DNA of 64,000 nucleotides from Bradyrhizobium betae. Lineage in GTDB: Bacteria > Pseudomonadota > Alphaproteobacteria > Rhizobiales > Xanthobacteraceae. Below the pieces are notes generated by a model. The model made no database searches. It was not told the DNA's origin and was given only the letters and a program-made list of their open reading frames with translations. The DNA lies in NCBI RefSeq assembly GCF_008932115.1, contig NZ_CP044543.1:3726501-3790500 (forward strand), in the 5' to 3' direction. Below are positions 1 to 8,669 of the stretch, one piece after another. Every line of letters begins with the position of its first letter. The stretch's first letter is position 1. A program made the translations under genes and the position numbers.

Positions 1-27
1 GAGTTTCGAGGCAATGGGGCGTTCGAC

Positions 28-1182
28 ATGAAGATCCGGACGATCCTGCCGCCGAAAGGGCGCGACTATCGGCTCGACGTTCTGCGAGGTTTCGCGAACT
101 GGGCGATCTATCTGGACCACATCCCGAACAACGCGGTCAATTGGCTCACGCAACGCAACTACGGCTTCAGCGATGCCGCCGACCTGTTCGTCTTCATCTC
201 CGGATATACCGCCTCGTTCGTCTACGGGCGGATGATGCTCGATCGAGGCTTTACGATAGCGGGCACTCGTCTGATCAGGCGCGCATGGCAGATCTACGTG
301 GCGCACATCATCCTTTTCGTGATGTACATCGCCGAGATCGGATATCTGGCGAAGCGCTATGCCGACCCCAATCTGCAGAACGAATTCAACGTCGCCGGCT
401 TCATGGCGAACCCAGCGGAGACACTCTACCAGGGGCTGATACTGGCGTTCAAGCCCGTCAACATGGACGTACTTCCGCTGTACATCCTGCTGATGGTCGT
501 GTTTCCGCCCGTCCTCTGGACCATGCTTCGACTGCCGAACCTGACGCTCGCGGCGTCCTTCCTACTGTATCTGGCTGCGCGGCATTTCGAGTGGAATCTA
601 GCGGCCTTTCCGACGGGTTACTGGTATTTCAATCCCTTCTGCTGGCAATTCCTCTTCCTTTTCGGCGGATGGTTTGCGCTCGGAGGATCGATCGTAGCGA
701 GGCCATTGATCCGGTCGCGCGCCATGTTGTGGCTTGGGCTCGCCTACCTGCTGTTCGCCTTCGTCATGACGATGGCGGAAAGGTTTCCGGAGATCGGTCG
801 CGCGATGCCCGTCTGGCTGTTCGATGCGTTCAATCCGAACGACAAGACCAACCTGGCACCGTATCGCCTTCTGCACTTCATCGTCCTCGCCTTCTTCATC
901 AACCGCTTCCTGCCACGTGACTGGCCCCCGCTCGAACGGCCGCTGTTTCAGCCGCTCGTCAAATGCGGCCAGCAATCGCTCGAGGTATTCTGTACCGGCG
1001 TGTTCCTAGCCGTCGGGGCGCACGTGGTTCTCGTCGAAGTATCCGACTCGATCTGGATGCAGATCGTGGTCAGCGTCGTCGGAATCGCGTTGATGACGGC
1101 CGTCGCGTACTACCGCTCCTGGTCGAAGGCCGCGGACAAGAAAAAAACGCCGCCCCCGGCTATGGCAAGGACGAACGGGTGA
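28..1182 (+). CDS. opgC: OpgC-family membrane acyltransferase
   Basis: A 384-residue polytopic inner-membrane protein with about ten hydrophobic segments. It has the OpgC signature stretches, including DHIPNN near residue 31 and SDAADLFVFISGYTA near residue 49. OpgC proteins add succinyl groups to periplasmic glucans; here the substrate is not known. No opgG/opgH partner is visible, so a role in modifying another envelope glycan is possible. The start is the first ATG in frame, but it lacks a strong ribosome site and the window begins only 27 bases upstream. It is followed after 53 bp by the M20D amidohydrolase on the same strand. Confidence 0.8.
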   Translation: MKIRTILPPKGRDYRLDVLRGFANWAIYLDHIPNNAVNWLTQRNYGFSDAADLFVFISGYTASFVYGRMMLDRGFTIAGTRLIRRAWQIYVAHIILFVMYIAEIGYLAKRYADPNLQNEFNVAGFMANPAETLYQGLILAFKPVNMDVLPLYILLMVVFPPVLWTMLRLPNLTLAASFLLYLAARHFEWNLAAFPTGYWYFNPFCWQFLFLFGGWFALGGSIVARPLIRSRAMLWLGLAYLLFAFVMTMAERFPEIGRAMPVWLFDAFNPNDKTNLAPYRLLHFIVLAFFINRFLPRDWPPLERPLFQPLVKCGQQSLEVFCTGVFLAVGAHVVLVEVSDSIWMQIVVSVVGIALMTAVAYYRSWSKAADKKKTPPPAMARTNG

Positions 1183-1235
1183 AATCGAACTTCAAGACTA
1201 TCGCAAGCTACTGTTCAACATCGAAGGAGACGCCC

Positions 1236-2504
1236 ATGAATACGACCAAACAGACTTCCTCCGATCCGGCGCTGCGCAATCTCGACGCTCTGCTTCCCGA
1301 CCTGGCCGACCTCTACAAGGACGTTCATTCCCATCCGGAACTATCGATGCAGGAAACGCGCACGGCCGGAATCGCTGCGAAGCGGCTCACGGCGGCAGGC
1401 TTTGAAGTGACGTCGGGCGTCGGTAAGACCGGCGTGGTGGGCCTGCTTCGCAACGGCGACGGCCCGACCGTCATGCTCCGCGCTGACATGGACGCGCTGC
1501 CGGTTCAGGAGGCGACCGGTCTCCCGTACGCCAGCACGGCGACCGCTACCGACAGGGACGGCAACACGGTCCCCGTGTCCCACATGTGCGGCCACGACAT
1601 GCATGTTACCTGGCTCGCCGGTGCAACGAAGCTGCTGGCGGAAGCGCGATCGTCCTGGCGCGGCACGCTGATGGCCGTGTTTCAGCCGGCGGAAGAGACC
1701 GGGGAAGGCGCGAAGGCGATGATCGACGACGGCCTGTTCAAGCGCTTCCCGAAACCGGACGTGATCCTCGGACAACACGTGATGGTGGGGCCGGCCGGCA
1801 CGGTCGCCGGGCGCGCCGGTGCGATCACCTCGGCCGCGGACAGCCTGCAGATCAAGCTGTTCGGGCGGGGAGCCCACGGCTCGATGCCGCAGGCCAGCAT
1901 CGACCCCGTCGTCATGGCGGCCTCGACCGTGCTGCGTCTGCAGACGATCGTCTCTCGTGAGGTGGCCGCGACCGAATCGGCCGTGCTGACCGTCGGCGTC
2001 CTCCAGGCCGGCACGAAGGAGAACGTCATCCCTGACGATGCCATCATCAAGCTCAACGTACGGACCTTCGATGCCGGAGTGCGCACGCGCGTGCTGGCGG
2101 CGATCGAACGGATCGTCAACGCCGAAGCGGCCGCATCGGGTGCGCCTCGGAAGCCAGAGATCACGACGATCGACCACTATCCGCTTAACGTGAACAATCA
2201 GGAGGCCACCCAACGCGTGGTGGAGGCGTTCCGCGGACACTTCGGCGCCGCGCGCGTCCGGCCTACCGGGCCCGCGCCCGCAAGCGAGGATTTCGGGTCT
2301 TTTGGTACGGAGTGGCACGTCCCGTCGGTCTTCTGGTTCGTCGGGGGCACCGATCCGGCCGTCTATGCGAAGGCGAGGGACGCGAACAAGCTCAACGAGC
2401 TCCCGGTGAACCATAGCCCGAAATTCGCGCCCGTACTCCATCCTACCCTGGAGACGGGCGTGGAATCCCTGGTCGTCGCGGCGCGAGCGTGGATGCCGGC
2501 GTAG
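1236..2504 (+). CDS. M20D amidohydrolase, hippurate-hydrolase-like (copy 1)
   Basis: A 422-residue M20-family metallopeptidase/amidohydrolase. Visible landmarks are RADMDALP (82-89), HMCGHDMH (116-123, Cys and His metal ligands), PAEETGEGA (151-159, general-base Glu pair) and GQHV (179-182). The M20D group includes hippurate hydrolase and auxin-amino-acid hydrolases, which cleave N-acyl amino acids. I chose ATG 1236 because a GGAG site lies just upstream and because this start aligns with the second copy at 26540; an upstream in-frame extension overlaps opgC and is not protein-like. The UPF0126 gene follows 60 bp later. The same two-gene order recurs at 26.5-28.5 kb. Substrate is inferred, not shown; proximity to benzoate catabolism favours hippurate-like compounds. 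Confidence 0.85.
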   Translation: MNTTKQTSSDPALRNLDALLPDLADLYKDVHSHPELSMQETRTAGIAAKRLTAAGFEVTSGVGKTGVVGLLRNGDGPTVMLRADMDALPVQEATGLPYASTATATDRDGNTVPVSHMCGHDMHVTWLAGATKLLAEARSSWRGTLMAVFQPAEETGEGAKAMIDDGLFKRFPKPDVILGQHVMVGPAGTVAGRAGAITSAADSLQIKLFGRGAHGSMPQASIDPVVMAASTVLRLQTIVSREVAATESAVLTVGVLQAGTKENVIPDDAIIKLNVRTFDAGVRTRVLAAIERIVNAEAAASGAPRKPEITTIDHYPLNVNNQEATQRVVEAFRGHFGAARVRPTGPAPASEDFGSFGTEWHVPSVFWFVGGTDPAVYAKARDANKLNELPVNHSPKFAPVLHPTLETGVESLVVAARAWMPA

Positions 2505-2564
2505 GTCGGTTTAGGGGCCGTGGGGCGCGTCCTCGGCCCCTCGCGATAAGGAAGGTTGGAAAGT

Positions 2565-3206
2565 ATGGAGAAGCTCTCGCTGGTGCTCGACCTGACGGGC
2601 ACATTCGTCTTCGCTCTGAGCGGCGCGTTGGCGGGCGTCAAACGACGATTGGACATCTTCGGCGTCCTCGTCCTGTCCTTCGCGGCCGCGAATTCCGGAG
2701 GCATCACGCGCGATATCCTGATCGGGGCGGTCCCGCCGGCCGCGCTCGTCGACCTGCGGTATCTCGGCGTATCGCTGTTCGCCGGCCTCATCACGTTCTA
2801 CTCCTCATCGCTCATCGCGCGGTTGTCGACCGCGATCTTGGTGTTCGATGCTGCGGGATTGGCGTTCTTCGCCGTCGCAGGCTCTTCAAAGGCGCTGGCC
2901 CACGGCCTGAACCCGGTGATGTCGGTCGTGCTCGGCATGGTGACCGGGATCGGTGGAGGTATGGTGCGGGACGTGCTTCTGGCCGAAATACCGACCGTTC
3001 TGCGCGCCGAGCTTTACGCCGTCGCTGCACTCGCCGCCGCCGGCGTAGTGGTGATCGGTCACCTGCTGCAGTTGCCGGTCACGCCGGTCGTCGTCGTGGC
3101 GTTGATGCTGTGCTTCGGACTTCGTGTGCTGGCGATCCGCTACAAGTGGCAGCTTCCCGTCGCGAAGTCGGAGATCGCGGAGGAGCCGCCGAAATTCCGG
3201 AAGTGA
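2565..3206 (+). CDS. UPF0126 membrane protein, putative glycine transporter (copy 1)
   Basis: A 213-residue protein of the UPF0126 / TRIC-like family (YadS/YicG relatives), with about six to seven membrane segments arranged as two repeated halves. Family signatures are DLTGTFVFALSGALAG near the N-terminus, NSGGITRD, and GMVTGIGGGMVRD at the start of the second half. I recall that mutant-fitness work linked members of this family to glycine transport; that is family knowledge, not seen here. ATG 2565 is preferred over an upstream TTG at 2556 because it has an AAGG site at good spacing and matches the start of the copy at 27857. It is convergent with the LysR gene. Confidence 0.8.
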   Translation: MEKLSLVLDLTGTFVFALSGALAGVKRRLDIFGVLVLSFAAANSGGITRDILIGAVPPAALVDLRYLGVSLFAGLITFYSSSLIARLSTAILVFDAAGLAFFAVAGSSKALAHGLNPVMSVVLGMVTGIGGGMVRDVLLAEIPTVLRAELYAVAALAAAGVVVIGHLLQLPVTPVVVVALMLCFGLRVLAIRYKWQLPVAKSEIAEEPPKFRK

Positions 3207-3261
3207 CGCGTCGCAACCTCTTTGCCGAAAATCTGCGTTGAACCTCGACGGCCGATCACTT

Positions 3262-4188
3262 TCACAGATCGAAACGCAGCAGTGCGTCAGGTACGTCGTA
3301 GCCCCAAATCTGATACATGCGGGCGATGACGTCCGCCATCACTCCAAGTTCCGGCATCTTGTCGCCCTGGCGGTGGCTCATGATGATGGGAGACGTCGCA
3401 GGCTCGGCGAGCCGCTTATAGCGCACGCCTTCGACCCGCGATTTCTGCACCGAGACCGGCACGATGCAGGCGCCTTCCTCGGCGGCGACGAGGCCGACCG
3501 CAATCTGAAGTTCGCGCGCTTCATGTGCAACCCGAGGTTCGAGTCCTCGATCATGGAAGAGAGCGATGACCTGGTCGGCGTAGCCCGGGCGGGGCGCGCG
3601 AGGGTAGAGAATGAGGCGCTCTTCGGCGAGTTGCTCAAGGGACACGGGACCGCTCTGCTTTTCCAATGGGTGATCCATCGGCAAAGCGACCACCAGTTGC
3701 TCCTCGCGCAAGATGATGCGGCGAACCTCGTCGTCATCGAAGCGCACGCGTCCAAATCCAATATCGATCCGGCCTTCCTTGAGGGCGGCGATCTGCTCAA
3801 GAGTGACGAGCTCGACCAGATGGAGCTCGACCTCCGGTGCCGCGCGGCGGAACTCCCGGATGAGCTCGGGCAGGTGCCCGTACAGCACCGAACCCACGAA
3901 CCCGATGACGAACCGTCTCTTCTCGATCTTGAGCGTGCGCTTCATCATCGTGCGCATCTCCTCGACACGCGCGAGCACCTGGATCGACTGTTCGTAGAAG
4001 AGCCGGCCCGGCTCGGTCAGCCGCAGCGGCCGCGACGAGCGGTCTATCAGCTCGGCACCGACTTCGGCTTCGAGCTGCTGGATCTGCCGGCTCAGCGGCG
4101 GCTGGGCGATGTGCAGCCGGTCCGCGGCGCGCGAGAAATTTCGCTCGTTCGCGACCGTCACGAAATAACGCAGCTGCCGGAGGTCCAT
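3262..4188 (-). CDS. benM: LysR-type regulator of the cat/ben cluster (BenM/CatM-like)
   Basis: A 308-residue LysR regulator. The N-terminal winged helix-turn-helix covers about residues 1-60 (starting MDLRQLRYFVTVAN, with AADRLHIAQPPLSRQI as recognition region), followed by a periplasmic-binding-protein-like effector domain. It is transcribed divergently from catB, the usual arrangement for BenM, CatM and CatR. A perfect ATAC-N7-GTAT site sits between the two genes, six bases from this start codon, which suggests autorepression together with muconate- or benzoate-dependent activation of catB onward. Effector identity (muconate, benzoate or both) cannot be read from sequence alone. Confidence 0.88.
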   Translation of the reverse strand: MDLRQLRYFVTVANERNFSRAADRLHIAQPPLSRQIQQLEAEVGAELIDRSSRPLRLTEPGRLFYEQSIQVLARVEEMRTMMKRTLKIEKRRFVIGFVGSVLYGHLPELIREFRRAAPEVELHLVELVTLEQIAALKEGRIDIGFGRVRFDDDEVRRIILREEQLVVALPMDHPLEKQSGPVSLEQLAEERLILYPRAPRPGYADQVIALFHDRGLEPRVAHEARELQIAVGLVAAEEGACIVPVSVQKSRVEGVRYKRLAEPATSPIIMSHRQGDKMPELGVMADVIARMYQIWGYDVPDALLRFDL

Positions 4189-4194
4189 GCCCTA

Positions 4195-4215
4195 ATTATA
4201 CCGTTTAGGTATAAT
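4195..4215. promoter_or_regulatory. BenM/CatM-type operator between benM and catB
   Basis: A perfect dyad, ATTATACC-N5-GGTATAAT, which contains ATAC-N7-GTAT (4198-4212). This is the consensus binding site known for CatM and BenM in Acinetobacter. It lies 6 bp upstream of the LysR start and 81 bp upstream of catB, in the right place to control both directions. Confidence 0.85.
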
Positions 4216-4296
4216 ATGTAAACCCAAACGATCTTTGCCGAACGCGCCGTCTACCCGTAGTTCTCAGGCAAGAACTGAGAAATCGAGGAAACGACG

Positions 4297-5457
4297 GTGA
4301 TAGTGAAGCCCGCCCATATTGATACCTTTATCGTCGACGTGCCCACCATTCGGCCGCACGTCCTGGCGATGGCGACGATGCGTAGCCAGGCGGTGCTCCT
4401 GGTCCGGATCGATTGTTCGGACGGTGTCGTGGGGATCGGCGAGGGCACCACGATCGGTGGCCTCAGCTACGGTGATGAAAGCCCCGAAGGCATCAAGCTC
4501 GCAATCGACACCTACATCACGCCGGTCCTGAAGACCTGCGACGTCTCCCGCGTCGCCGAGACGATGGCGAAAATCGGCAAAAGCGTCGTCGGCAACCACA
4601 TCGCGAAATGCGCGGTGGAGACGGCCTTGCTCGATGCTGCAGGCAAGCGGCTCGGCGTGCCCGTCTCCGAATTGATCGGCGGCGGCCGCGTCCGCGATCG
4701 TTTAGCCGTAGCCTGGACGCTCGCGAGCGGAGATACCGCGCGCGACATCGAGGAAGCCGAGGCGATGATCGAGACCAGGCGGCACTCGATCTTCAAGCTG
4801 AAGATCGGCAAGCGCAGCGTGGCCGACGACGTGGCGCACGTGGCGGCGATCAAGAAGGCCGTGGGACGCCGCGGCAGCGTCCGCGTGGATGTCAATCAGG
4901 GATGGGACGAGGCGCAGGCCGATCTCGGCATGAAGATGCTGGAGGACGCCGGTTGCGACCTAGTCGAGCAGCCGGTCGCGCGTGACGCGCTCGCGGCCAT
5001 GGCGCGTCTCTCCGCACGCCACGGCATTCCGCTGATGGCAGACGAGGCGCTGCACGGTCCGCGCGATGCCTTCCGCGTCGCCGCAAGCGCGGGAGCCCGC
5101 GTCTTCGCAGTGAAAATCGCCCAGTCGGGCGGTCTTCATGCCGGGCGCGACGTCGCCGCCATCGCCGACGCTTCGGGCGTCGGGCTCTACGGCGGCACCA
5201 TGCTTGAGGCCGGCGTCGGCACGGCAGCCTCCGCCCACCTCTTCTCGACCTTTCCGAAACTCGCGTGGGGCACCGAACTGTTCGGCCCGCTGCTGCTCAC
5301 CGAGGAGATCCTCGCCGAGCCCCTCGACTACGCGGATTTCACCCTGGGCGTCCCGACCGGACCCGGCCTCGGCATCACGCTCGACGAGGACAAGATCGCT
5401 CGCTTCCGCCGCGACCGTACCGCGCCGACCCTGCACGTCGTCGCGAAGGGAGCTTGA
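4297..5457 (+). CDS. catB: Muconate cycloisomerase
   Basis: A 386-residue enolase-superfamily enzyme that converts cis,cis-muconate to muconolactone in the catechol branch of the beta-ketoadipate pathway. The catalytic set is visible: Lys167 and Lys169 in FKLKIG, metal ligands Asp198 (RVDVNQGW), Glu224 (VEQPV) and Asp249 (ADEA), and Lys273 (VKIAQSGG). This numbering matches the well-studied pseudomonad CatB. The start is GTG with a GAGGAA site upstream; a second in-frame GTG at 4303 is an alternative. First gene of an apparent catBCA-benABCD operon, with catC starting only 3 bases after its stop. Confidence 0.93.
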   Translation: MIVKPAHIDTFIVDVPTIRPHVLAMATMRSQAVLLVRIDCSDGVVGIGEGTTIGGLSYGDESPEGIKLAIDTYITPVLKTCDVSRVAETMAKIGKSVVGNHIAKCAVETALLDAAGKRLGVPVSELIGGGRVRDRLAVAWTLASGDTARDIEEAEAMIETRRHSIFKLKIGKRSVADDVAHVAAIKKAVGRRGSVRVDVNQGWDEAQADLGMKMLEDAGCDLVEQPVARDALAAMARLSARHGIPLMADEALHGPRDAFRVAASAGARVFAVKIAQSGGLHAGRDVAAIADASGVGLYGGTMLEAGVGTAASAHLFSTFPKLAWGTELFGPLLLTEEILAEPLDYADFTLGVPTGPGLGITLDEDKIARFRRDRTAPTLHVVAKGA

Positions 5458-5460
5458 GCC

Positions 5461-5751
5461 ATGCTGACGATGGTCCAGATGAACGTGCGGATCCCGTTGG
5501 ATTTCGACAAGCAGGAAGCCGAGCGCCTCAAGGCGCGCGAGAAGGAGCGCTTCCAGGAACTGCAACGCGCCGGCAAGTGGCGGCACATCTGGCGCGTCGT
5601 TGGCTGCTACGCGAACGTCAGCATCTTCGATGTCGAAAGCAATTCCGAGCTCCACGATATTCTGACGAGCCTGCCGCTCTATCCCTTCATGGAGATGGAG
5701 GTGACGCCGCTCTGCCGGCACCCGTCCTCGCTGCATGAGGACGACCGCTAA
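5461..5751 (+). CDS. catC: Muconolactone delta-isomerase
   Basis: A 96-residue protein of normal family length that moves the double bond of muconolactone to give beta-ketoadipate enol-lactone. It begins with MVQMNVRIP-type family sequence and ends in the typical VTPLCRHPSS segment. It is translationally close to catB (3-nt gap) and is followed by a 54-bp gap before catA that contains a perfect palindrome GTTTCGAAAC (5753-5762) and a small GC hairpin (5769-5783); neither has an evident terminator T-run. Confidence 0.92.
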   Translation: MLTMVQMNVRIPLDFDKQEAERLKAREKERFQELQRAGKWRHIWRVVGCYANVSIFDVESNSELHDILTSLPLYPFMEMEVTPLCRHPSSLHEDDR

Positions 5752-5805
5752 CGTTTCGAAACACGAACGTCCGCGCCGCGGACACAAAACCAAGGGAGAG
5801 ACGAC

Positions 5806-6699
5806 ATGGATGCGAGCTTCGTGAAGACCCCGGAAGTCCAGGCCTTGTTCGACAAGGCTGCCGGTCTCAATCAACCGAACGGCGATGCCCGTCTGAAAGC
5901 GATCGTGCGCGACATCGTCGAGGCCGGCGCCGAGATCATCGCCCGCCACGACGTCAGCGAGGATGAATTTTGGGGCGCGGTGAATTTCCTGCAGAAGGGT
6001 GCGCCGGAATACGGCTTGCTGGTGCCGGGCACTGGCCTGGAACATTTCCTCGATCTCTTCATGGACGCGAAGGACGCCGAAGCCGGATTGACTGGTGGCA
6101 CACCGCGCACGATCGAGGGACCGCTCTATGTGGCGGGCGCGCCGCTGCAGGAAGGTGACGTCAATCTGACCAAGGATGCCGACGATACCGGCAGTCTCTA
6201 CATGAGGGGTCGTGTGACTGGTCCCGACGGCGAACCGGTCAAGGATGCCGTGCTGCACGTCTGGCACGCCAATTCGCAAGGCTGGTACTCGCACTTCGAC
6301 CCGACGCGTGAGCAGACTCCCTTCAACAATCGCGCACGTATCAAGCTCGGCCCGGACGGCAGGTACGCGTTCCATTCCAAGATGCCGAACGGCTACTCCG
6401 TACCGCCGGGCGGCGCCACGGACACGCTGATGAAGGCGATCGGGCGCCACGGCCATCGCCCTGCACACGTCCATTTCTTCATCGAGGCGCCCGGTTATCG
6501 CAAGCTGACCACGCAAATCAACTTCGGCGACGATCCGCATTCTGCCGACGACTTCGCCTTCGCCACCCGCGACGGCCTGCTGCCGGTCCCGCAGCGCCAG
6601 GGCGATAGTGCCTACATCAACTTCGACTTCCAGCTCCAACGTGCCTCCGACGGCGCCGACGAGCACTTCTCGTCACGACCGCGCGCCGAGGCTGCGTAG
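5806..6699 (+). CDS. catA: Catechol 1,2-dioxygenase
   Basis: A 297-residue intradiol dioxygenase that opens catechol to cis,cis-muconate. An N-terminal alpha-helical dimerisation domain precedes the beta-sandwich catalytic domain (about 105-285). The four non-heme Fe(III) ligands of the family are visible: Tyr161 (GWYSHFDP), Tyr197 (NGYSVPPGG), His221 and His223 (HRPAHVHF). A good AGGGAGAG ribosome site precedes the ATG. Placed between catC and benA, so a single transcript could make all enzymes from benzoate to the enol-lactone. Confidence 0.94.
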   Translation: MDASFVKTPEVQALFDKAAGLNQPNGDARLKAIVRDIVEAGAEIIARHDVSEDEFWGAVNFLQKGAPEYGLLVPGTGLEHFLDLFMDAKDAEAGLTGGTPRTIEGPLYVAGAPLQEGDVNLTKDADDTGSLYMRGRVTGPDGEPVKDAVLHVWHANSQGWYSHFDPTREQTPFNNRARIKLGPDGRYAFHSKMPNGYSVPPGGATDTLMKAIGRHGHRPAHVHFFIEAPGYRKLTTQINFGDDPHSADDFAFATRDGLLPVPQRQGDSAYINFDFQLQRASDGADEHFSSRPRAEAA

Positions 6700-6745
6700 C
6701 CTTCGGCATACCGGCGCAAAAAGGAAATCATAGAGGAGAGGAACG

Positions 6746-8116
6746 ATGACGACGGTACTGGAGCGCATTGACGGTGCGGTGGTCGAAGACAAGGAGCGCG
6801 GACTGTTCAGGTGCCGTCGCGACATCTTCACCGACGCCGAGATGTACGAGCTCGAAATGCAGCACATCTTCGAGGGCAACTGGGTGTTTCTGGCGCACGA
6901 AAGCCAGATCCCTGACAACAATGACTACTTCAGTGCCTGGATCGGCCGCAAGCCGATCATGATCACCCGCGACAAGGCCGGCGAGCTCCACGCCATGATC
7001 AACGCTTGCGCTCACCGTGGAGCTATGCTGTGCCGGCGCAAGCACGGCAACAAGGGCAGCTTCACCTGTCCCTTCCACGGTTGGACCTTCAGCAACACGG
7101 GCAGACTGTTGAAGGTGAAGGACGGCAAGGCTGGCGATTATCCGGCCTCGTTCAATACGCAGGGCTCGCACGACCTGGCGAGGGTGCCGAGGTTCGAGAG
7201 CTATCGGGGCTTTCTTTTCGGCAGCCTGAACGCGGACGTCCCGTCTCTCGAAGATCACCTCGGCGGCGCCAAGGCCGTGATTGATCAGATCGTCGACGGA
7301 GCTCCTGACGGCATCGAGGTGCTGCGCGGCAATTCCTCCTACGTCTACGACGGCAACTGGAAGCTCCAGATGGAGAACGGCGCCGATGGCTATCATGTGA
7401 GCTCGGTTCACTGGAACTACTCGGCGACGATGGGCCACCGCAATTACGAAAACGAGGGAACGAAGACGGTCGACGCCAACGGCTGGTCCAAGAGCGTGGG
7501 TGGTGTCTACAGCTTTGAGAATGGTCACATCCTGCTGTGGACCAACCTGCTCAATCCCGAGGTCCGTCCGGTGTTCAACCACAAGGAGGCGCTCGAAGCG
7601 CGCCTTGGCAAGGAACGCGCCGGCTTCATTGTCGGGCAGACGCGCAATCTCGGAATCTATCCGAACGTCTATCTGATGGACCAGTTCTCGACGCAGATCC
7701 GCGTCGTGCGCCCCATCGGCGTCGACAAGACCGAGGTCACGATCTACTGCTTCGCCCCGAAGGGTGAGGATGCCAAGGAGCGCGCAATCCGCATCCGGCA
7801 GTACGAAGACTTCTTCAACGTCTCTGGGATGGGCACGCCGGACGACCTGGAGGAGTTTCGCGCATGCCAGACGGCCTATGTCGGCGCCGGCGAGCTCTGG
7901 AACGATCTCAGCCGCGGTGCCGTGCACTGGATCGACGGTCCGGACGAGAACGCCAAGGCGATCGGTCTGAAGCCGCTCCTGAGCGGTGAGCGCAGCGAGG
8001 ACGAAGGGCTATTCGTGCGCCAGCATGAATTCTGGGCGAAAGCGCTCCGCGAGGCGATCCTCCGGAATGGCGGCGAGACGGCTCGCTTCAAGCCGATGCA
8101 GGGAGAAGCAGCATGA
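6746..8116 (+). CDS. benA: Benzoate 1,2-dioxygenase, alpha subunit
   Basis: A 456-residue Rieske oxygenase large subunit. The Rieske [2Fe-2S] ligands are Cys88, His90, Cys108 and His111, and the mononuclear iron site shows ENGADGYHVSSVHW with His217 and His222. With BenB it inserts dioxygen into benzoate to give the cis-diol. The close relative AntA uses anthranilate, but the presence of a benD diol dehydrogenase favours benzoate. A strong GAGGAGAGG site precedes the ATG. The stop overlaps the benB start (ATGA). Confidence 0.93.
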   Translation: MTTVLERIDGAVVEDKERGLFRCRRDIFTDAEMYELEMQHIFEGNWVFLAHESQIPDNNDYFSAWIGRKPIMITRDKAGELHAMINACAHRGAMLCRRKHGNKGSFTCPFHGWTFSNTGRLLKVKDGKAGDYPASFNTQGSHDLARVPRFESYRGFLFGSLNADVPSLEDHLGGAKAVIDQIVDGAPDGIEVLRGNSSYVYDGNWKLQMENGADGYHVSSVHWNYSATMGHRNYENEGTKTVDANGWSKSVGGVYSFENGHILLWTNLLNPEVRPVFNHKEALEARLGKERAGFIVGQTRNLGIYPNVYLMDQFSTQIRVVRPIGVDKTEVTIYCFAPKGEDAKERAIRIRQYEDFFNVSGMGTPDDLEEFRACQTAYVGAGELWNDLSRGAVHWIDGPDENAKAIGLKPLLSGERSEDEGLFVRQHEFWAKALREAILRNGGETARFKPMQGEAA

Positions 8117-8637
8117 CCGTCGCAGCCAACGCCACTCTCTCGCCTTCAGTGAAGTTCGACCTCGAGCAGGTGAAGGCCTTCCTCTATCGCGAAGCGCGCC
8201 TCCTGGACGATCGGCAGTGGGACGAATGGATCAAGCTCTATTCACCAGACGTCAGTTTCTGGATGCCGTCCTGGGACGATGACGACCAATTGGTCGAGGA
8301 TCCCCAGAAGGATATCTCGTTGATCTACTACCCCAACCGCGAGGGACTTGAGGACCGCGTCTTCCGGATCAAGACCGAGCGCTCCGGTGCGAGCACTCCG
8401 GAGCCGCGGACCAGCCACAACATCTCGAATATCGAGATTGTGAGGGAGCGCGACGGGGAGCTGGATCTGCGCTTCAACTGGCACACGTTGAGCCACCGCT
8501 ACAAGAAAACGGACAGCTTCTTCGGCACTGCCTTCTACACGCTGGATACGAAAGGCGACGAGCCGCGCATCGTGGCGAAAAAGGTCGTCCTGAAGAGCGA
8601 CTACATCCACCAGGTGATCGACGTCTATCACATCTGA
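8113..8637 (+). CDS. benB: Benzoate 1,2-dioxygenase, beta subunit
   Basis: A 174-residue small subunit of the ring-hydroxylating dioxygenase, SnoaL/NTF2-like fold. Family features include the N-terminal FLYREARLLDDRQWDEW segment and NISNIEI in the middle. It has a structural role in the oxygenase hexamer. Its start overlaps the benA stop by four bases, implying coupled translation. Confidence 0.92.
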   Translation: MTVAANATLSPSVKFDLEQVKAFLYREARLLDDRQWDEWIKLYSPDVSFWMPSWDDDDQLVEDPQKDISLIYYPNREGLEDRVFRIKTERSGASTPEPRTSHNISNIEIVRERDGELDLRFNWHTLSHRYKKTDSFFGTAFYTLDTKGDEPRIVAKKVVLKSDYIHQVIDVYHI

Positions 8638-8669
8638 CGTAGCGCGTCCGGATGACTGGAGAAGGTGAC

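Noticed and set aside
3525..3560. T-arm-like string GGTTCGAGTCCTCG suggesting a tRNA
   Set aside because: It lies inside the LysR gene, and no anticodon arm or acceptor stem fits around it.
5753..5783. Palindrome and GC hairpin between catC and catA as a possible terminator
   Set aside because: No T-run follows, the gap is short, and a good ribosome site for catA comes directly after, so continued transcription is more likely.
4960..6666. A 568-codon open frame on the minus strand
   Set aside because: Antisense to catB, catC and catA, all of which have clear catalytic motifs on the plus strand.
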